64,000 nucleotides of DNA from Ectopseudomonas mendocina (GTDB lineage: Bacteria > Pseudomonadota > Gammaproteobacteria > Pseudomonadales > Pseudomonadaceae), in contig NZ_SCFY01000009.1 of NCBI RefSeq assembly GCF_007049795.1, positions 154,961 through 218,960 on the forward strand. Reading direction: 5' to 3'. Shown one piece after another: positions 24,904-34,496 of the stretch; within the stretch, counting starts at the first letter, position 1, and each line of letters starts with the position of its first letter. A program made the translations under genes and the position numbers. The notes under the pieces are model-generated. The model worked only from the letters and a program-made list of their open reading frames with translations. It ran no database searches and was not told the origin of the DNA.

Positions 24904-27900
24904 TCATGATTCTTCGCTATCGAGCAGCAGATTTTCCAGCGCCTCTCGGTATTCGCCAGGATTCTCCCACAGGCCGCGCTGCTGGGCTTCCAGCAGGCGT
25001 TCGAGGATGTCGTTGAGCGCGCCAGGGTTGTGTTGCTGAATAAAGTCGCGGGTGTCTTTGTCGAGCAGGTAGGCATCAGTGAGCAGCGCGTACTGGTGGT
25101 CGTCGACCAGCTCGCTGGTGGCGTCGAAGGCGAACAGGTAGTCGATGGTTGCGGCCAGCTCGAAGGCGCCCTTGTAGCCGTGGCGCTTCATGCCCTCGAT
25201 CCATTTGGGGTTGGCGGCGCGGGCACGCACCACGCGATTGAGTTCTTCCTTGAGGCTGCGGATGCGCGGCGTATCCGGCTGGCTGTTGTCGCCGAAGTAG
25301 CTGGCCACCTTGAGCCCGCGCAGGGTTTCCACCGCCGCCAGCATGCCGCCCTGGAACTGGTAGTAGTCGTTGGAATCGAGAATGTCGTGCTCGCGGTTGT
25401 CCTGGTTGTGCAGCACCGCCTGCATCTGCTCCAGGCGCTCGACGAAGCGCTGCCGCGCGGGTGCGCCCTCGGCGCCGCTGCCGTAGGCGTAGCCGCCCCA
25501 GTTCAGATACACCTCGGCCAGATCCGCGCGGCTCTGCCACAGGCGCTCCTCGATGGCGTTCTGCACCCCGGCGCCATAGGCGCCCGGTTTGGCGCCGAAC
25601 ACCCGCCAGCCGGCCTGACGCCGCGCTTCGGCTTCATCCAGGCCGCTGTCCTTGAGCGCCAGCGACTCGCGCCAGACCCGCGCCGACAGCGGGTTCATGT
25701 CTTCCGGCTCATCCAGTTCGATCACCGCCTGCACCGCCTCGTCGAACAGGCGGATCAGGTTGCTGAAAGCATCGCGGAAGAAGCCCGACACGCGCAGGGT
25801 GACGTCGACCCGTGGGCGACCGAGGTGTTCCAGCGGCAACACCTCGAAACGCTCGACGCGCTGACTGCCCGGCTGCCATACCGGTCGCACGCCCATCAGT
25901 GCCAGGGCCTGAGCGATATCGTCACCGCCGGTGCGCATGGTCGCCGTGCCCCACACCGACAGGCCGAGCTGGCGCAGGTGGTCGCCTTCGTCCTGCAGAT
26001 GGCGCTCCAGCAGGCGATCCGCCGCCTGCACGCCAAGGCGCCAGGCAGTCGGCGTGGGCAGGTGGCGCACGTCGACGGTGAAAAAGTTGCGCCCTGTGGG
26101 CAGCACATCGAGGCGCCCGCGACTGGGTGCGCCGCTCGGCCCGGCGGGCACGAAACGCCCCTCCAACGCCGCCAGCAGGCCGCCCATCTCGGCGTCGCCG
26201 CAGGCATCGAGCAGCGGTGCGATATGCTCGGCCAAGCCGTCGAGGATCAACGCCACCTCGGCGCCAAAAGCGTCGATACGCTCGCCCGCCAGGCGCTGCT
26301 CGATCAATCTCAATGCCAGCAGCTCCAGGCGCTCGCGGGTATCACCCACGGTGCGCCACAGGCTGTTATCCACAGCCTGCAACGCCTGTGGACGCAGCCC
26401 CTCCCAGGGCTGACCCATATCGCAATCCAGCGGATCGAGGCCCAGTTCCAGGCCACGGGCCAGCGCGCGTAGCAGGCTGGCATTGGCACCCTGGCCATCG
26501 CCACGGGGGATGCGCAGCAGCGCCAGCAGGGTGTCACGGCGCAGTTGCCCGGCGGGTGACTCGCCAAATACGTGCAGGCCATCGCGGATCTGCGATTCCT
26601 TGAGGTCGCACAGGTAGGCGTCGAGCTGCGGCAACCAACTGTCATCGTCATCATTGAGTTGCAGGCCCAGCTCGCGGTCGAGGCTGGCCTCGCGCACCTT
26701 GGCCAGAATCTCGCCACGCAGCTCCATGGCGCGGCGCTGGTCGAGCTGGCTGGCCTCGAAATACTCGTCAGCCAGGCGCTCCAGATCGCGCAGCGGGCCA
26801 TAGCTCTCGGCGCGGGTCAGCGGCGGCATCAGGTGGTCGATGATCACTGCCTGGGTGCGACGCTTGGCCTGCGCGCCCTCGCCCGGATCGTTGACGATAA
26901 ACGGGTAGACGTTGGGCAGCGGGCCGATCAGCGCCTGCGGCCAGCAGCCCTCGGACAGGCCAACGCTCTTGCCCGGCAGCCATTCCAGATTGCCGTGCTT
27001 GCCGACGTGGATCAGCGCATCGGCGGCGAACGCCGTGCGCAGCCAGGCGTAGAAGGCGATATAGCCGTGCGGCGGCACCAGATCGGGGTCGTGGTAGACC
27101 GCCGCCGGATCGAGCTGATAACCGCGTGCCGGCTGGATGCCGACGAAGGTCAGGCCGAAACGCAGGCCAGCAACCATCATCCGCCCGCTGCGGAACATCG
27201 GATCGTCCTGCGGCTCGCCCCAGCGCTCGCGCACGGCTTGTTGATTCTGTTCAGGCAGGCTGTGGAAAAACCCCAGATAGTCATCCAGCGCCAGGCTCTG
27301 TGCACAGGGCCGGGTATCCAGACCATCGAGGTCGTTGGTCACGCCACCGAGCAGGCTGTGGACAAGTTCGGTGCCGCTGTCCGGCAGGTTATCCACTGGA
27401 TAGCCCTGCTGTTGCAGCGCCTGCAGGATATTCAGCGCGGCGGCGGGCGTATCCAGGCCGACACCGTTGCCGATGCGCCCATCGCGGGTCGGGTAGTTGG
27501 CCAGAATCAAGCCGATTCGCTTCTGATCGTTGCTTTTGATCGCCAACTGACACCATTTACCTGCCAGTTCAGCGACATAAGCCATGCCCGACTCATGCGC
27601 CTGGTAGCACACCACGTCGCTCTGGCTGCGCTCGCTACGCCAGGCCAGCCCCTTGAAGCTGATGGCGGTGCCGATCAGCCGGCCATCCAGCTCGGGCAGC
27701 ACCACATGCATAGCCAGGTCACGCGAGCCCAGGCCTTGGGCGCTGGCCTGCCATTGCGCGTGATTGTCCAGCGAGCAGATGGCCTGCAGCACCGGGATGT
27801 CGCGGCGAAACACCCGTGCCTGCGGCGCCTCGGGGTTGGACAGGGCGAAGCCGGTGGTATTGATGATCAGCGCGGCGCTGGTTTCGTCCAGCCAGGCCTG

Positions 27901-28650
27901 TACCTGATTCAGGCAGGCCGGCTCCTTGAGGCTGGCCACCGCAATCGGCAGCGGGTTGAGGCCTTGAGCGGCAAGATGCTGGCAAAAGGTATCGACGAAA
28001 GCGGTGTTCGCCGACTGTACGTGGTTGCGATAGAACAGCAGCGCGACCACAGGCGCATCCGGTTGCCACTGCGCCTGCCAGTCAGCCAGCGCCGCCGGGC
28101 TGCGCTGCGGGTAATAGAGGCCGACGCGCGGCAACGGCTGCGGCTCCTGCCAACTATCGTCGCGCCCCAGCCAGCGGCTGCCGATGCAACGGAACAATTG
28201 CCGGGCATTGTCCAACCCGCCCTGGCGCAGGTACTGCCAGAGGCGTTGGCTGTCTTCCTCGGCGACGTTGCCGAGCGCATTCAGCTCCGGGTCGGGCTTG
28301 TCGTCGCCCGGCACCATGATCACCGCGGCACCGCGCGCGCCCAGCTCAACCAGCCGCTCGACGCCATAGCGCCAGTAACTCACCCCGCCATGCACGGAGA
28401 TCAGGATGACCTTGGCATGCTGCAGCACCTGCTCGACGTAGAAATCGACCGAGGCGTTGTTGCTCAGTTGCGCCGGGCTGGTCAGGCGCAGGCTGGGGTA
28501 GTCGTCCGGCAGTTGCCGGGCTGCTTCGGCCAACAGCGACAGGTGCGAATCCCCCGTGCACAGGATCACCAGCTCGGCGGGCGTCTGGCCAAGGTCGGCG
28601 ATGCTGTCGGCCGGCAGTTGGGCGCCGGGCTGGGTGCGCAGTAAGTGCAT
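24904..28650 (-). CDS. cobN: Cobaltochelatase large subunit CobN
   Basis: A 1248-residue protein of full CobN/magnesium-chelatase H length. Typical conserved stretches include PARGYQLDPAAVYHDPDLVPP, LIHVGKHGNLEWLPGKSVGLS (with metal/tetrapyrrole-binding His), PFIVNDPGEGAQAKRR and DVTLRVSGFFRDAF. It inserts Co2+ into hydrogenobyrinic acid a,c-diamide in the aerobic cobalamin pathway, powered by the ChlI/ChlD-like AAA+ partner encoded about 0.5 kb downstream. The ATG at 28650 is the first start after the preceding repeat-rich gap. CobW is encoded just upstream, with which it probably shares riboswitch control. Confidence 0.95.
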   Translation of the reverse strand: MHLLRTQPGAQLPADSIADLGQTPAELVILCTGDSHLSLLAEAARQLPDDYPSLRLTSPAQLSNNASVDFYVEQVLQHAKVILISVHGGVSYWRYGVERLVELGARGAAVIMVPGDDKPDPELNALGNVAEEDSQRLWQYLRQGGLDNARQLFRCIGSRWLGRDDSWQEPQPLPRVGLYYPQRSPAALADWQAQWQPDAPVVALLFYRNHVQSANTAFVDTFCQHLAAQGLNPLPIAVASLKEPACLNQVQAWLDETSAALIINTTGFALSNPEAPQARVFRRDIPVLQAICSLDNHAQWQASAQGLGSRDLAMHVVLPELDGRLIGTAISFKGLAWRSERSQSDVVCYQAHESGMAYVAELAGKWCQLAIKSNDQKRIGLILANYPTRDGRIGNGVGLDTPAAALNILQALQQQGYPVDNLPDSGTELVHSLLGGVTNDLDGLDTRPCAQSLALDDYLGFFHSLPEQNQQAVRERWGEPQDDPMFRSGRMMVAGLRFGLTFVGIQPARGYQLDPAAVYHDPDLVPPHGYIAFYAWLRTAFAADALIHVGKHGNLEWLPGKSVGLSEGCWPQALIGPLPNVYPFIVNDPGEGAQAKRRTQAVIIDHLMPPLTRAESYGPLRDLERLADEYFEASQLDQRRAMELRGEILAKVREASLDRELGLQLNDDDDSWLPQLDAYLCDLKESQIRDGLHVFGESPAGQLRRDTLLALLRIPRGDGQGANASLLRALARGLELGLDPLDCDMGQPWEGLRPQALQAVDNSLWRTVGDTRERLELLALRLIEQRLAGERIDAFGAEVALILDGLAEHIAPLLDACGDAEMGGLLAALEGRFVPAGPSGAPSRGRLDVLPTGRNFFTVDVRHLPTPTAWRLGVQAADRLLERHLQDEGDHLRQLGLSVWGTATMRTGGDDIAQALALMGVRPVWQPGSQRVERFEVLPLEHLGRPRVDVTLRVSGFFRDAFSNLIRLFDEAVQAVIELDEPEDMNPLSARVWRESLALKDSGLDEAEARRQAGWRVFGAKPGAYGAGVQNAIEERLWQSRADLAEVYLNWGGYAYGSGAEGAPARQRFVERLEQMQAVLHNQDNREHDILDSNDYYQFQGGMLAAVETLRGLKVASYFGDNSQPDTPRIRSLKEELNRVVRARAANPKWIEGMKRHGYKGAFELAATIDYLFAFDATSELVDDHQYALLTDAYLLDKDTRDFIQQHNPGALNDILERLLEAQQRGLWENPGEYREALENLLLDSEES

Positions 28651-28699
28651 GTTCGTTCCGTGGGAGGGGTTTTAGCAGCGATTGGTCTTAACGCCGTAG

Positions 28700-28765
28700 G
28701 GTGTACTCGCGAAGCAGTACACCAATGTTATCCGGCGGACTGTTCGCTTCGCTCCTGAGTCCGCC
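28700..28765. repeat. Two REP-like hairpins between cobW and cobN
   Basis: GGTGTACT...AGTACACC (28700-28723, 8-nt loop) and GGCGGACT...AGTCCGCC (28734-28765) are two adjacent perfect 8-bp inverted repeats in the 144-bp gap. They could pause transcription or stabilise mRNA between cobW and cobN, or simply be dispersed extragenic palindromes. Neither is followed by a clear T-run. Confidence 0.6.
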
Positions 28766-28794
28766 CTACGATCGAGTACGCCCTACGCTCTTTA

Positions 28795-29844
28795 TCAGGC
28801 CAGCGCCGCTTTCAGCTCGGCCTCGATGGCCGCGCGGTCGAGCTGCTGGCCGATCACCACCAGGCGGCTCAGGCGCGGCTCGTCGGCCTGCCAGGCGCGG
28901 TCGAAGTGGCGGTCGAAGCGCTGGCCGACACCCTGCACCAGCAGACGCATGGGTTTGCCAGGGATCGCTGCGAAGCCTTTCACACGCAGGATGCCGTACT
29001 TGGCCACAGCGTCTTTCAGCGCGGCAAGCAGGCGCGCCTCCTCTGTTTCCGGTAGTTCCACGTGGAACGAGTCGAATTCCTCATGATCGTGGTCTTCGTC
29101 TTCATCGTCATGGTGGGTGCGACGGCTGTCGATATGCAGCTCGGTTTCACTGTTCAAGCCCAGCAGCACATCCAGCGGCAGTTCGCCGCCGTGCGCCTCG
29201 ATCACCTTGACCGCTGGCGGCAATTCCTCGGCCACCTCGGCACGCACTGCAGCCAGCGCCTCGGCATCGAGCAGGTCGGCCTTGTTGAGGATCACCAGGT
29301 CGGCGCTGGCCAACTGGTCGGCGAACAACTCATGCAGCGGCGATTCGTGGTCGAGGTTGGGGTCGAGCTTGCGCTGTTCGTCCACCTGATCAGGGAAGGC
29401 GGCGAAGGTGCCAGCGATCACTGCCGGGCTGTCGACCACGGTGATTACCGCATCGACCGTGCAGGCATTGCGAATTTCCGGCCAGTTGAAGGCCTGCACC
29501 AGCGGCTTGGGCAGTGCCAGGCCACTGGTTTCGATGAGGATATGGTCAAGATCGCCACGGCGCGCCACCAGCTCGCGCATCACCGGGAAGAACTCTTCCT
29601 GCACGGTGCAGCACAGGCAGCCGTTGGCCAGCTCGAAAACGCGGCCGTTGGCCTCCTCCTCGCTGCAGCCGATGGAGCATTGCTTGAGGATTTCGCCATC
29701 GATGCCAAGCTCGCCGAACTCGTTGACGATCACCGCGATACGACGACCGCCAGCGTTGGCCAGCAGATGGCGCAGCAGCGTGGTTTTGCCGGCACCGAGA
29801 AAACCGGTGACGATGGTGACAGGCAGTTTGGCGAGGGTTTTCAT
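28795..29844 (-). CDS. cobW: CobW-family GTP-dependent metal chaperone
   Basis: A 349-residue G3E-family GTPase. It has the P-loop GFLGAGKTTLLRHLLA (about 14-29), the metal motif NGCLCC (CxCC), the NKAD nucleotide motif (ILNKADLL), and a His/Asp/Glu-rich stretch (HHDDEDEDHDHEE) before the C-terminal domain, a likely metal reservoir. CobW is thought to deliver cobalt to the cobaltochelatase. The gene is preceded by a cobalamin riboswitch and followed by cobN. I use the ATG at 29844; longer in-frame starts extend into the leader. A 14-bp core of the parS palindrome lies inside the gene at 29055-29068. Confidence 0.93.
   Translation of the reverse strand: MKTLAKLPVTIVTGFLGAGKTTLLRHLLANAGGRRIAVIVNEFGELGIDGEILKQCSIGCSEEEANGRVFELANGCLCCTVQEEFFPVMRELVARRGDLDHILIETSGLALPKPLVQAFNWPEIRNACTVDAVITVVDSPAVIAGTFAAFPDQVDEQRKLDPNLDHESPLHELFADQLASADLVILNKADLLDAEALAAVRAEVAEELPPAVKVIEAHGGELPLDVLLGLNSETELHIDSRRTHHDDEDEDHDHEEFDSFHVELPETEEARLLAALKDAVAKYGILRVKGFAAIPGKPMRLLVQGVGQRFDRHFDRAWQADEPRLSRLVVIGQQLDRAAIEAELKAALA
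29054..29069. other. Degenerate parS-like site within cobW
   Basis: AGTTCCACGTGGAACG contains the 14-bp core GTTCCACGTGGAAC of the parS palindrome found twice in recF, differing only at the two outermost bases. It lies about 15 kb from parAB and 24 kb from dnaA. ParB could bind it weakly, since pseudomonads are known to have several parS sites near oriC with some sequence variation. Confidence 0.5.
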
Positions 29845-29949
29845 GGAGGGCCCCGTGGCGTCATTAAGTTCGGCGGACGGGTACGCGCAGGCGAGCACGC
29901 AAGGGCGTGCTGGCCGCGTCGGATCACCCCGTCCGAGCAAGTGGCTAGT

Positions 29950-30120
29950 CAGTCGAGGCAGGTCTCCTGGCTCACGGCTTGCGCTACGCGCATCCCTTCA
30001 CCTTCCCGCCGGTTGGCAGTGGTCTAACGAAGGGCATAACCGTTTACAGTTGCGGGGGCAGCCAGGGCATCGACCCTGTTCCCTCTTAGCTCCCCGGCGC
30101 CATGCCGGGAAGAACCTCGA
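29950..30120 (-). ncRNA. Cobalamin riboswitch upstream of cobW
   Basis: On the minus strand the leader contains, in order, a closing stem start TCGAGG, GGGAACAGGG, the core GCTGCCCCCGCAACTGTAA, CCACTGCC with a CGGGAAGG segment, and the terminal B12 box AGCCAGGAGACCTGCC (29972-29957) with closing CTCGAC. This is the full set of conserved adenosylcobalamin-riboswitch elements. About 110 nt separate it from cobW. That expression platform can form hairpins (AGCACGC/GCGTGCT; CGGACGGG/CCCGTCCG) but has no obvious T-run, so control may act on translation. It would shut off cobW and probably the downstream cobN-chlD-cobF block when cobalamin is plentiful. Confidence 0.93.
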
Positions 30121-30211
30121 AAGCGAGAAGGCTACGCAGGCCGCAGCGGCCGGTCAATCGCGGTTGACCGCTGGCAGGTGCCATGATGAGCTACGCCACC
30201 GCTTAGCCCGA

Positions 30212-30658
30212 ATGCCACTCATGTTGCCGACCACCTCCGATCATCCTTCTGCCTCATCGATACAGGTCGTCGCCGGGCTGGGATGTCGACGTGGCTGCAG
30301 CCAGGACGAGCTGCTCGACCTGCTTATCCACAGCCTGGCTCGGCATGAGCTGACGGTGGACAACCTCGCCGGCCTGGCCAGCATCGCCCACAAGCGCAAC
30401 GAAGCCAGCCTGCATGGCCTGGCCGAGCACCTGGCCCTGGAGTTGGTGTTCTTCGCACCCGAGCAACTTATCACCTATCAAGCCATGACCGCCGGCAGTG
30501 CATTGACTCAAGCAGCCACAGGCAGTCCCGCCGTAGCGGAGCCTTGTGCCTTGGCATTGGCAGCGCGCCTGGGCACATCGCCCTGCCTGCTCGGAGAGAA
30601 AACCCGCAGCGCCAGCGCCACCTGTGCACTGGCCACCTTCGATAGAGAACCTGCATGA
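30212..30658 (+). CDS. cobE: Cobalamin biosynthesis protein CobE (CbiG C-terminal-like)
   Basis: A 148-residue protein with the CbiG/CobE C-terminal fold: VVAGLGCRRGCSQDELLDLL near the start, ASIAHKRNEASLHGLAEHL, and a late CALALAARLG...LLGEKTRSASATCALA segment. CobE is a small protein of the aerobic cobalamin pathway whose exact role is unclear; it is the counterpart of CbiG's C-terminal domain. It is divergent from cobW and overlaps cobM by 4 bp (ATGA). The ATG at 30212 has no clear ribosome site; an ATG at 30221 is an alternative. Confidence 0.85.
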   Translation: MPLMLPTTSDHPSASSIQVVAGLGCRRGCSQDELLDLLIHSLARHELTVDNLAGLASIAHKRNEASLHGLAEHLALELVFFAPEQLITYQAMTAGSALTQAATGSPAVAEPCALALAARLGTSPCLLGEKTRSASATCALATFDREPA

Positions 30659-31410
30659 CCGTCTACTTTATCGGCGCCGGCCCCGGCGATCCTGAACTGA
30701 TCACCGTCAAGGGCCAGCGACTTATCCACAGCTGCCCGGTGATTCTCTATGCCGGCTCGCTGGTGCCCGAAGCCGTGCTGCAAGGTCACAGCGCCGAGCA
30801 GGTAGTCAACACCGCCGAGCTGCACCTGGGCGAGATCATCACGCTGCTACGCCAGGCCCATGAACGCGGCCTGGACGTGGCCCGCGTGCACTCGGGCGAC
30901 CCGTCGCTATACGGCGCCATTGGCGAACAGATTCGCGAACTGCGCACGCTCGGCATTCCCTTCGAGATCATTCCCGGCGTTACCGCCACCGCTGCCTGTG
31001 CGGCGTTGCTGGAATCCGAGCTGACCCTACCCGGCATTGCTCAGACGGTGATCCTCACCCGCTACGGCACCACCTCGCCGATGCCCGAGGGCGAGCAACT
31101 GCACGACCTGGCGCGACACCGCGCAACCCTGGCCATCCACCTCGGTGTGCGCCATCTACCGGCCATCGTCGAAGAACTCCTGCCGCACTATGGCGCCGAC
31201 TGCCCCATCGCGGTTATCCACAGAGCGAGCTGGCCGGATCAGGACTGGGTGCTGGGCACCCTGAGCGATATCGAAGAAAGGGTCGCCGCCAAGGACTTTC
31301 GCCGCACGGCGTTGATTCTGGTAGGTCACGTGCTCGATCCAGGCGCCTTCGCGGAATCTGCACTGTATGACGCAGCGCATCGGCACCTCTATCGCCCCGG
31401 CAGTGCCTGA
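30655..31410 (+). CDS. cobM: Precorrin-4 C11-methyltransferase
   Basis: A 251-residue tetrapyrrole methylase. The N-terminus TVYFIGAGPGDPELITVKGQ, the second motif HSGDPSLYGAIGEQ and IPGVTATAACAALLESELT match CobM/CbiF, which methylates C11 of precorrin-4 using SAM. It is coupled to cobE by a 4-bp overlap. The reading direction is away from the cobalamin riboswitch, which is on the opposite strand, so cobE-cobM must use another promoter or control. Confidence 0.94.
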   Translation: MTVYFIGAGPGDPELITVKGQRLIHSCPVILYAGSLVPEAVLQGHSAEQVVNTAELHLGEIITLLRQAHERGLDVARVHSGDPSLYGAIGEQIRELRTLGIPFEIIPGVTATAACAALLESELTLPGIAQTVILTRYGTTSPMPEGEQLHDLARHRATLAIHLGVRHLPAIVEELLPHYGADCPIAVIHRASWPDQDWVLGTLSDIEERVAAKDFRRTALILVGHVLDPGAFAESALYDAAHRHLYRPGSA

Positions 31411-31437
31411 AGCCTGGCGATAAACCGTACAAAGCGC

Positions 31438-31464
31438 TGAAAGCCTTTCTGCGTGCGGCTTTCA
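31438..31464 (+). terminator. Possible terminator hairpin after cobM
   Basis: TGAAAGCC...GGCTTTCA is a perfect 8-bp stem with an 11-nt loop, 28 bp after the cobM stop, in the 222-bp gap where cobM and the glmS-linked small gene converge. The T-run is poor, so efficiency is uncertain. The rest of the gap contains several near-DnaA boxes (TTATCAACA, TGTGGATAG, ATATCCACA) and nothing else I can identify. Confidence 0.4.
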
Positions 31465-31632
31465 TAGCTTTATCAACAGGATAGGAAACGACTTATCCAA
31501 TCACGCTGTGGATAGTTGGCAAGCTGGCGAGCACTTTCTGTACAACTGGCTGTAGAGCCCTATTTTCAAGGGCTTCAGCCAACTGTCACGAGGATATCCA
31601 CAGCTTGATCCACGCCAACTGTGAGCAACTGC

Positions 31633-31863
31633 TCAGAGCTGTACTTCCACCCGTTTGATACCCAAGCCACGCAGCTCAACCAGCAACGCATCCAGACTGG
31701 TAAAGGTCTGCACCTGCTCGGCAGCGTCCACCAGAAAGAAGCTGCGCCCCGCATCCTTGTTGAAGAACACGATCCATTCGCTGGTATTGGCCGGGTTGAC
31801 CATGACCTGGGTGTGGAACACCACGCCATCGGCCAACCGCCTGATCACGTCCTCACGCTTCAT
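31633..31863 (-). CDS. Small conserved-looking protein coupled to glmS, unknown function
   Basis: A 76-residue soluble protein. The sequence alternates strands and helices ([52 protein letters not shown]), suggesting a small alpha/beta fold, with no motif I recognise. Its start overlaps the glmS stop by 4 bp (ATGA), so it is translated from glmS mRNA. That linkage suggests a role near amino-sugar supply or simply shared expression; there is no direct evidence. Confidence 0.7.
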   Translation of the reverse strand: MKREDVIRRLADGVVFHTQVMVNPANTSEWIVFFNKDAGRSFFLVDAAEQVQTFTSLDALLVELRGLGIKRVEVQL

Positions 31864-33710
31864 TCGACTGTCACGCTCTTGGCCAGATTACGCGGCTGGT
31901 CGACGTCGGTGCCCTTGAGCACGGCGACGTAGTACGACAGCAGTTGCAGCGGCACGGTGTAGAGGATCGGCGCTAGCAGGTCATGGATATGCGGCATTGC
32001 CACCACATGAGTGCCCTCGCCGTTGCTCATGCCAGCCTGCTGGTCGGCGAAGACGATCAGCTCGCCACCACGCGCACGCACTTCCTGCAGGTTGGATTTG
32101 AGCTTTTCCAGCAGCTCGTTGTTAGGCGCCACGGTCACCACCGGCATATCGGCGTCGACCAACGCCAGCGGGCCGTGCTTGAGCTCACCAGCCGGGTACG
32201 CCTCGGCGTGGATGTAGGAGATTTCCTTGAGCTTGAGTGCCCCTTCCATGGCCACCGGATATTGCGCGCCACGGCCGAGGAACAGGCTGTGGTGCTTCTC
32301 GGCGAACAGTTCGGAGATTTTCTCCACGGTCTTGTCCATGGCCAGGGCTTCGCCCAGACGGGTCGGCAGGCGACGCAGTTCGTCAACCAGTTGCGCTTCC
32401 AGCGCCTTGTCCAGGGTGCCGTGCACCTGGCCGAGGGACAGGGTCAGCAGCATCAGGCCGACCAGCTGGGTAGTGAAGGCCTTGGTCGAAGCCACGCCGA
32501 TTTCCGGGCCGGCCTGGGTCAGCAGGCACAGGTCGGATTCGCGCACCAGCGAGCTGGTGCCGACGTTGCAGATCACCAGGCTGGCCAGGTAACCGCCCTG
32601 CCCTGGTGCCTTCTCCTTGGCGTTGCGCAGTGCGGCCAGGGTGTCGGCGGTTTCGCCGGACTGCGAGACGCTGACGAACAGGGTGTCCGGCTGCACCACC
32701 ACCTTGCGGTAGCGGAACTCGCTGGCCACTTCGACCTGGCAGGGAATCCCAGCCAGCTCTTCCAGCCAGTAACGGGCGACCATGCCGGCGTGGTAGCTGG
32801 TGCCGCAGGCGACGATCTGTACGTTCTTCACCTTGGCAAACAGTTCGGCGGCCTGCGGGCCGAAGGCCTGCACCAGCACGTGGTCGCTGCCCAGTCGACT
32901 CTCCAGGGTGCGCTGCACCACCTTGGGCTGCTCGTGGATTTCCTTGAGCATGAAGTGGCGGTACTCGCCCTTGTCGGCGGCCTCGGCACCTTCGTGGTAC
33001 TGCACGGCTTCGCGCTGCACCGGCTGACCGGCTGCGTCCCAGATCTGCACGCCGTCACGACGGATCTCGGCGATATCGCCTTCTTCCAGGTACATGAAAC
33101 GGTCAGTGACCTGGCGCAGGGCCAGTTGGTCGGAGGCGAGGAAGTTTTCCCCCAGACCCAGACCGATCACCAGCGGGCTACCACTGCGCGCGGCGAGCAG
33201 GCGATCCGGCTGCTTGGCGCTGATCACGGCCAGGCCGTATGCGCCGTGCAGTTCCGGGATTGCAGCCTTGAGCGCGGCCGCGAGGTCGCCGAACTGCTGC
33301 AGCTTGTGATCGAGCAGGTGGACGATGGTTTCGGTGTCGGTGTCGGAGCTGAAGACGTAGCCCATGCCCTTGAGGCGCTCGCGCAGCGCTTCGTGGTTCT
33401 CGATGATGCCGTTATGCACCACGGCCAGATCCTGGCCGGAGAAGTGTGGGTGAGCATTACGCTCGCTCGGCGCACCGTGGGTGGCCCAGCGCGTGTGGGC
33501 GATGCCCAGACGCCCGGCCAGCGGCTCGGCGTCCAGCGCGGCCTGCAGTTCGCTGACCTTGCCGACACGGCGACGGCGATCCAGTGCACCCTGCTCGGTC
33601 AGCAGCGCTACACCGGCGCTGTCGTAGCCGCGGTATTCCAGGCGCTTGAGGCCTTCGACCAGCACCGGGGTGATGTTGCGCTCAGCGATGGCGCCTACGA
33701 TTCCACACAT
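31860..33710 (-). CDS. glmS: Glutamine--fructose-6-phosphate aminotransferase (isomerizing)
   Basis: A 616-residue enzyme making glucosamine-6-phosphate from fructose-6-phosphate and glutamine, the first step to UDP-GlcNAc for peptidoglycan and LPS. The N-terminal glutaminase domain starts MCGIVGAI (nucleophile Cys2) with [16 protein letters not shown]; two SIS domains follow ([44 protein letters not shown]) and the C-terminus is LAKSVTVE. It is preceded by glmR, 10 bp away, and overlaps a small gene downstream. The C-terminal coding end of glmS is the classical Tn7 target region; I see no transposon there. Confidence 0.97.
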   Translation of the reverse strand: MCGIVGAIAERNITPVLVEGLKRLEYRGYDSAGVALLTEQGALDRRRRVGKVSELQAALDAEPLAGRLGIAHTRWATHGAPSERNAHPHFSGQDLAVVHNGIIENHEALRERLKGMGYVFSSDTDTETIVHLLDHKLQQFGDLAAALKAAIPELHGAYGLAVISAKQPDRLLAARSGSPLVIGLGLGENFLASDQLALRQVTDRFMYLEEGDIAEIRRDGVQIWDAAGQPVQREAVQYHEGAEAADKGEYRHFMLKEIHEQPKVVQRTLESRLGSDHVLVQAFGPQAAELFAKVKNVQIVACGTSYHAGMVARYWLEELAGIPCQVEVASEFRYRKVVVQPDTLFVSVSQSGETADTLAALRNAKEKAPGQGGYLASLVICNVGTSSLVRESDLCLLTQAGPEIGVASTKAFTTQLVGLMLLTLSLGQVHGTLDKALEAQLVDELRRLPTRLGEALAMDKTVEKISELFAEKHHSLFLGRGAQYPVAMEGALKLKEISYIHAEAYPAGELKHGPLALVDADMPVVTVAPNNELLEKLKSNLQEVRARGGELIVFADQQAGMSNGEGTHVVAMPHIHDLLAPILYTVPLQLLSYYVAVLKGTDVDQPRNLAKSVTVE

Positions 33711-33720
33711 GGGGTTCTCC

Positions 33721-34491
33721 TTAGTTTTCCAGCGGCGCGAGGATCAGCTGGATGCCGCGCGCGCGTATCTGTTCGGCGGCCTGGGTATCCAGGCGCTCGT
33801 CGGTAATCAGGGTGTGGAGGCTGCTCCAGGGCAGTTCCAGATTGGGAATACGCCGGCCGATCTTGTCGCTCTCGACCATGACGATGACCTCACGAGCCAC
33901 CTCGGCCATCACCCGCGACAGACCGAGCAGCTCGTTGAAGGTGGTAGTGCCACGCTCCAGGTCGATGCCATCGGCGCCGATGAACAACTGGTCGAAATCG
34001 TAGGAACGCAGCACCTGCTCGGCGACCTGGCCCTGGAAGGATTCCGAATGCGGGTCCCAGGTGCCGCCGGTCATCAACAACACCGGTTCGTGCTCGATAT
34101 CGCGCAGCGCGTTGGCCACGTTGAGCGAGTTGGTCATCACCACCAGGCCTGGTTTGTAGCCAAGCTGCGGGATCATCGCCGCCGTGGTGGTGCCACTGTC
34201 GATGATGATCCGTGCGTGCTCGCGAATACGTGCCACGCCAGCGCGGGCAATCGCCTGCTTGTGCGGGGAAATGAACTGCGTCGGCTCGCTGATCAGTTCC
34301 TGCGGCACCGGCACCGCACCGCCATAGCGACGCAACAACAGACCGTTTGTTTCCAGGGCGGCAAGGTCCTTGCGAATGGTCACTTCGCTGGTGGCGAAGT
34401 GCTGCGCCAGGGCATCCACCGACACCTCGCCCTGCTCGGCGAGCAAGGCAAGAATGGTGTGACGACGCTGCGGCGTGTTGCGCTTCGACAT
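33721..34491 (-). CDS. glmR: DeoR-family transcriptional regulator GlmR
   Basis: A 256-residue DeoR-type regulator: N-terminal winged HTH ([40 protein letters not shown]) and the C-terminal DeoRC sugar-phosphate sensor ([47 protein letters not shown]). Directly upstream of glmS and equivalent in position to the P. aeruginosa gene usually called glmR, it probably adjusts glmS expression to amino-sugar phosphate levels. The leader carries repeated TTTCGA/TCGAAT elements that may be its operator. Confidence 0.85.
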   Translation of the reverse strand: MSKRNTPQRRHTILALLAEQGEVSVDALAQHFATSEVTIRKDLAALETNGLLLRRYGGAVPVPQELISEPTQFISPHKQAIARAGVARIREHARIIIDSGTTTAAMIPQLGYKPGLVVMTNSLNVANALRDIEHEPVLLMTGGTWDPHSESFQGQVAEQVLRSYDFDQLFIGADGIDLERGTTTFNELLGLSRVMAEVAREVIVMVESDKIGRRIPNLELPWSSLHTLITDERLDTQAAEQIRARGIQLILAPLEN

Positions 34492-34496
34492 GCTTA

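Noticed and set aside
26572..28644. Open frame of 690 codons opposite cobN
   Set aside because: Antisense shadow; no recognisable domain.
31411..31632. A third origin-like region after cobM
   Set aside because: It has only near-matches to DnaA boxes (TTATCAACA, TGTGGATAG, ATATCCACA) and no AT-rich stretch or similarity to the dnaA gap.
31983..33806. Open frame of 607 codons opposite glmS
   Set aside because: Antisense shadow of a certain housekeeping gene.
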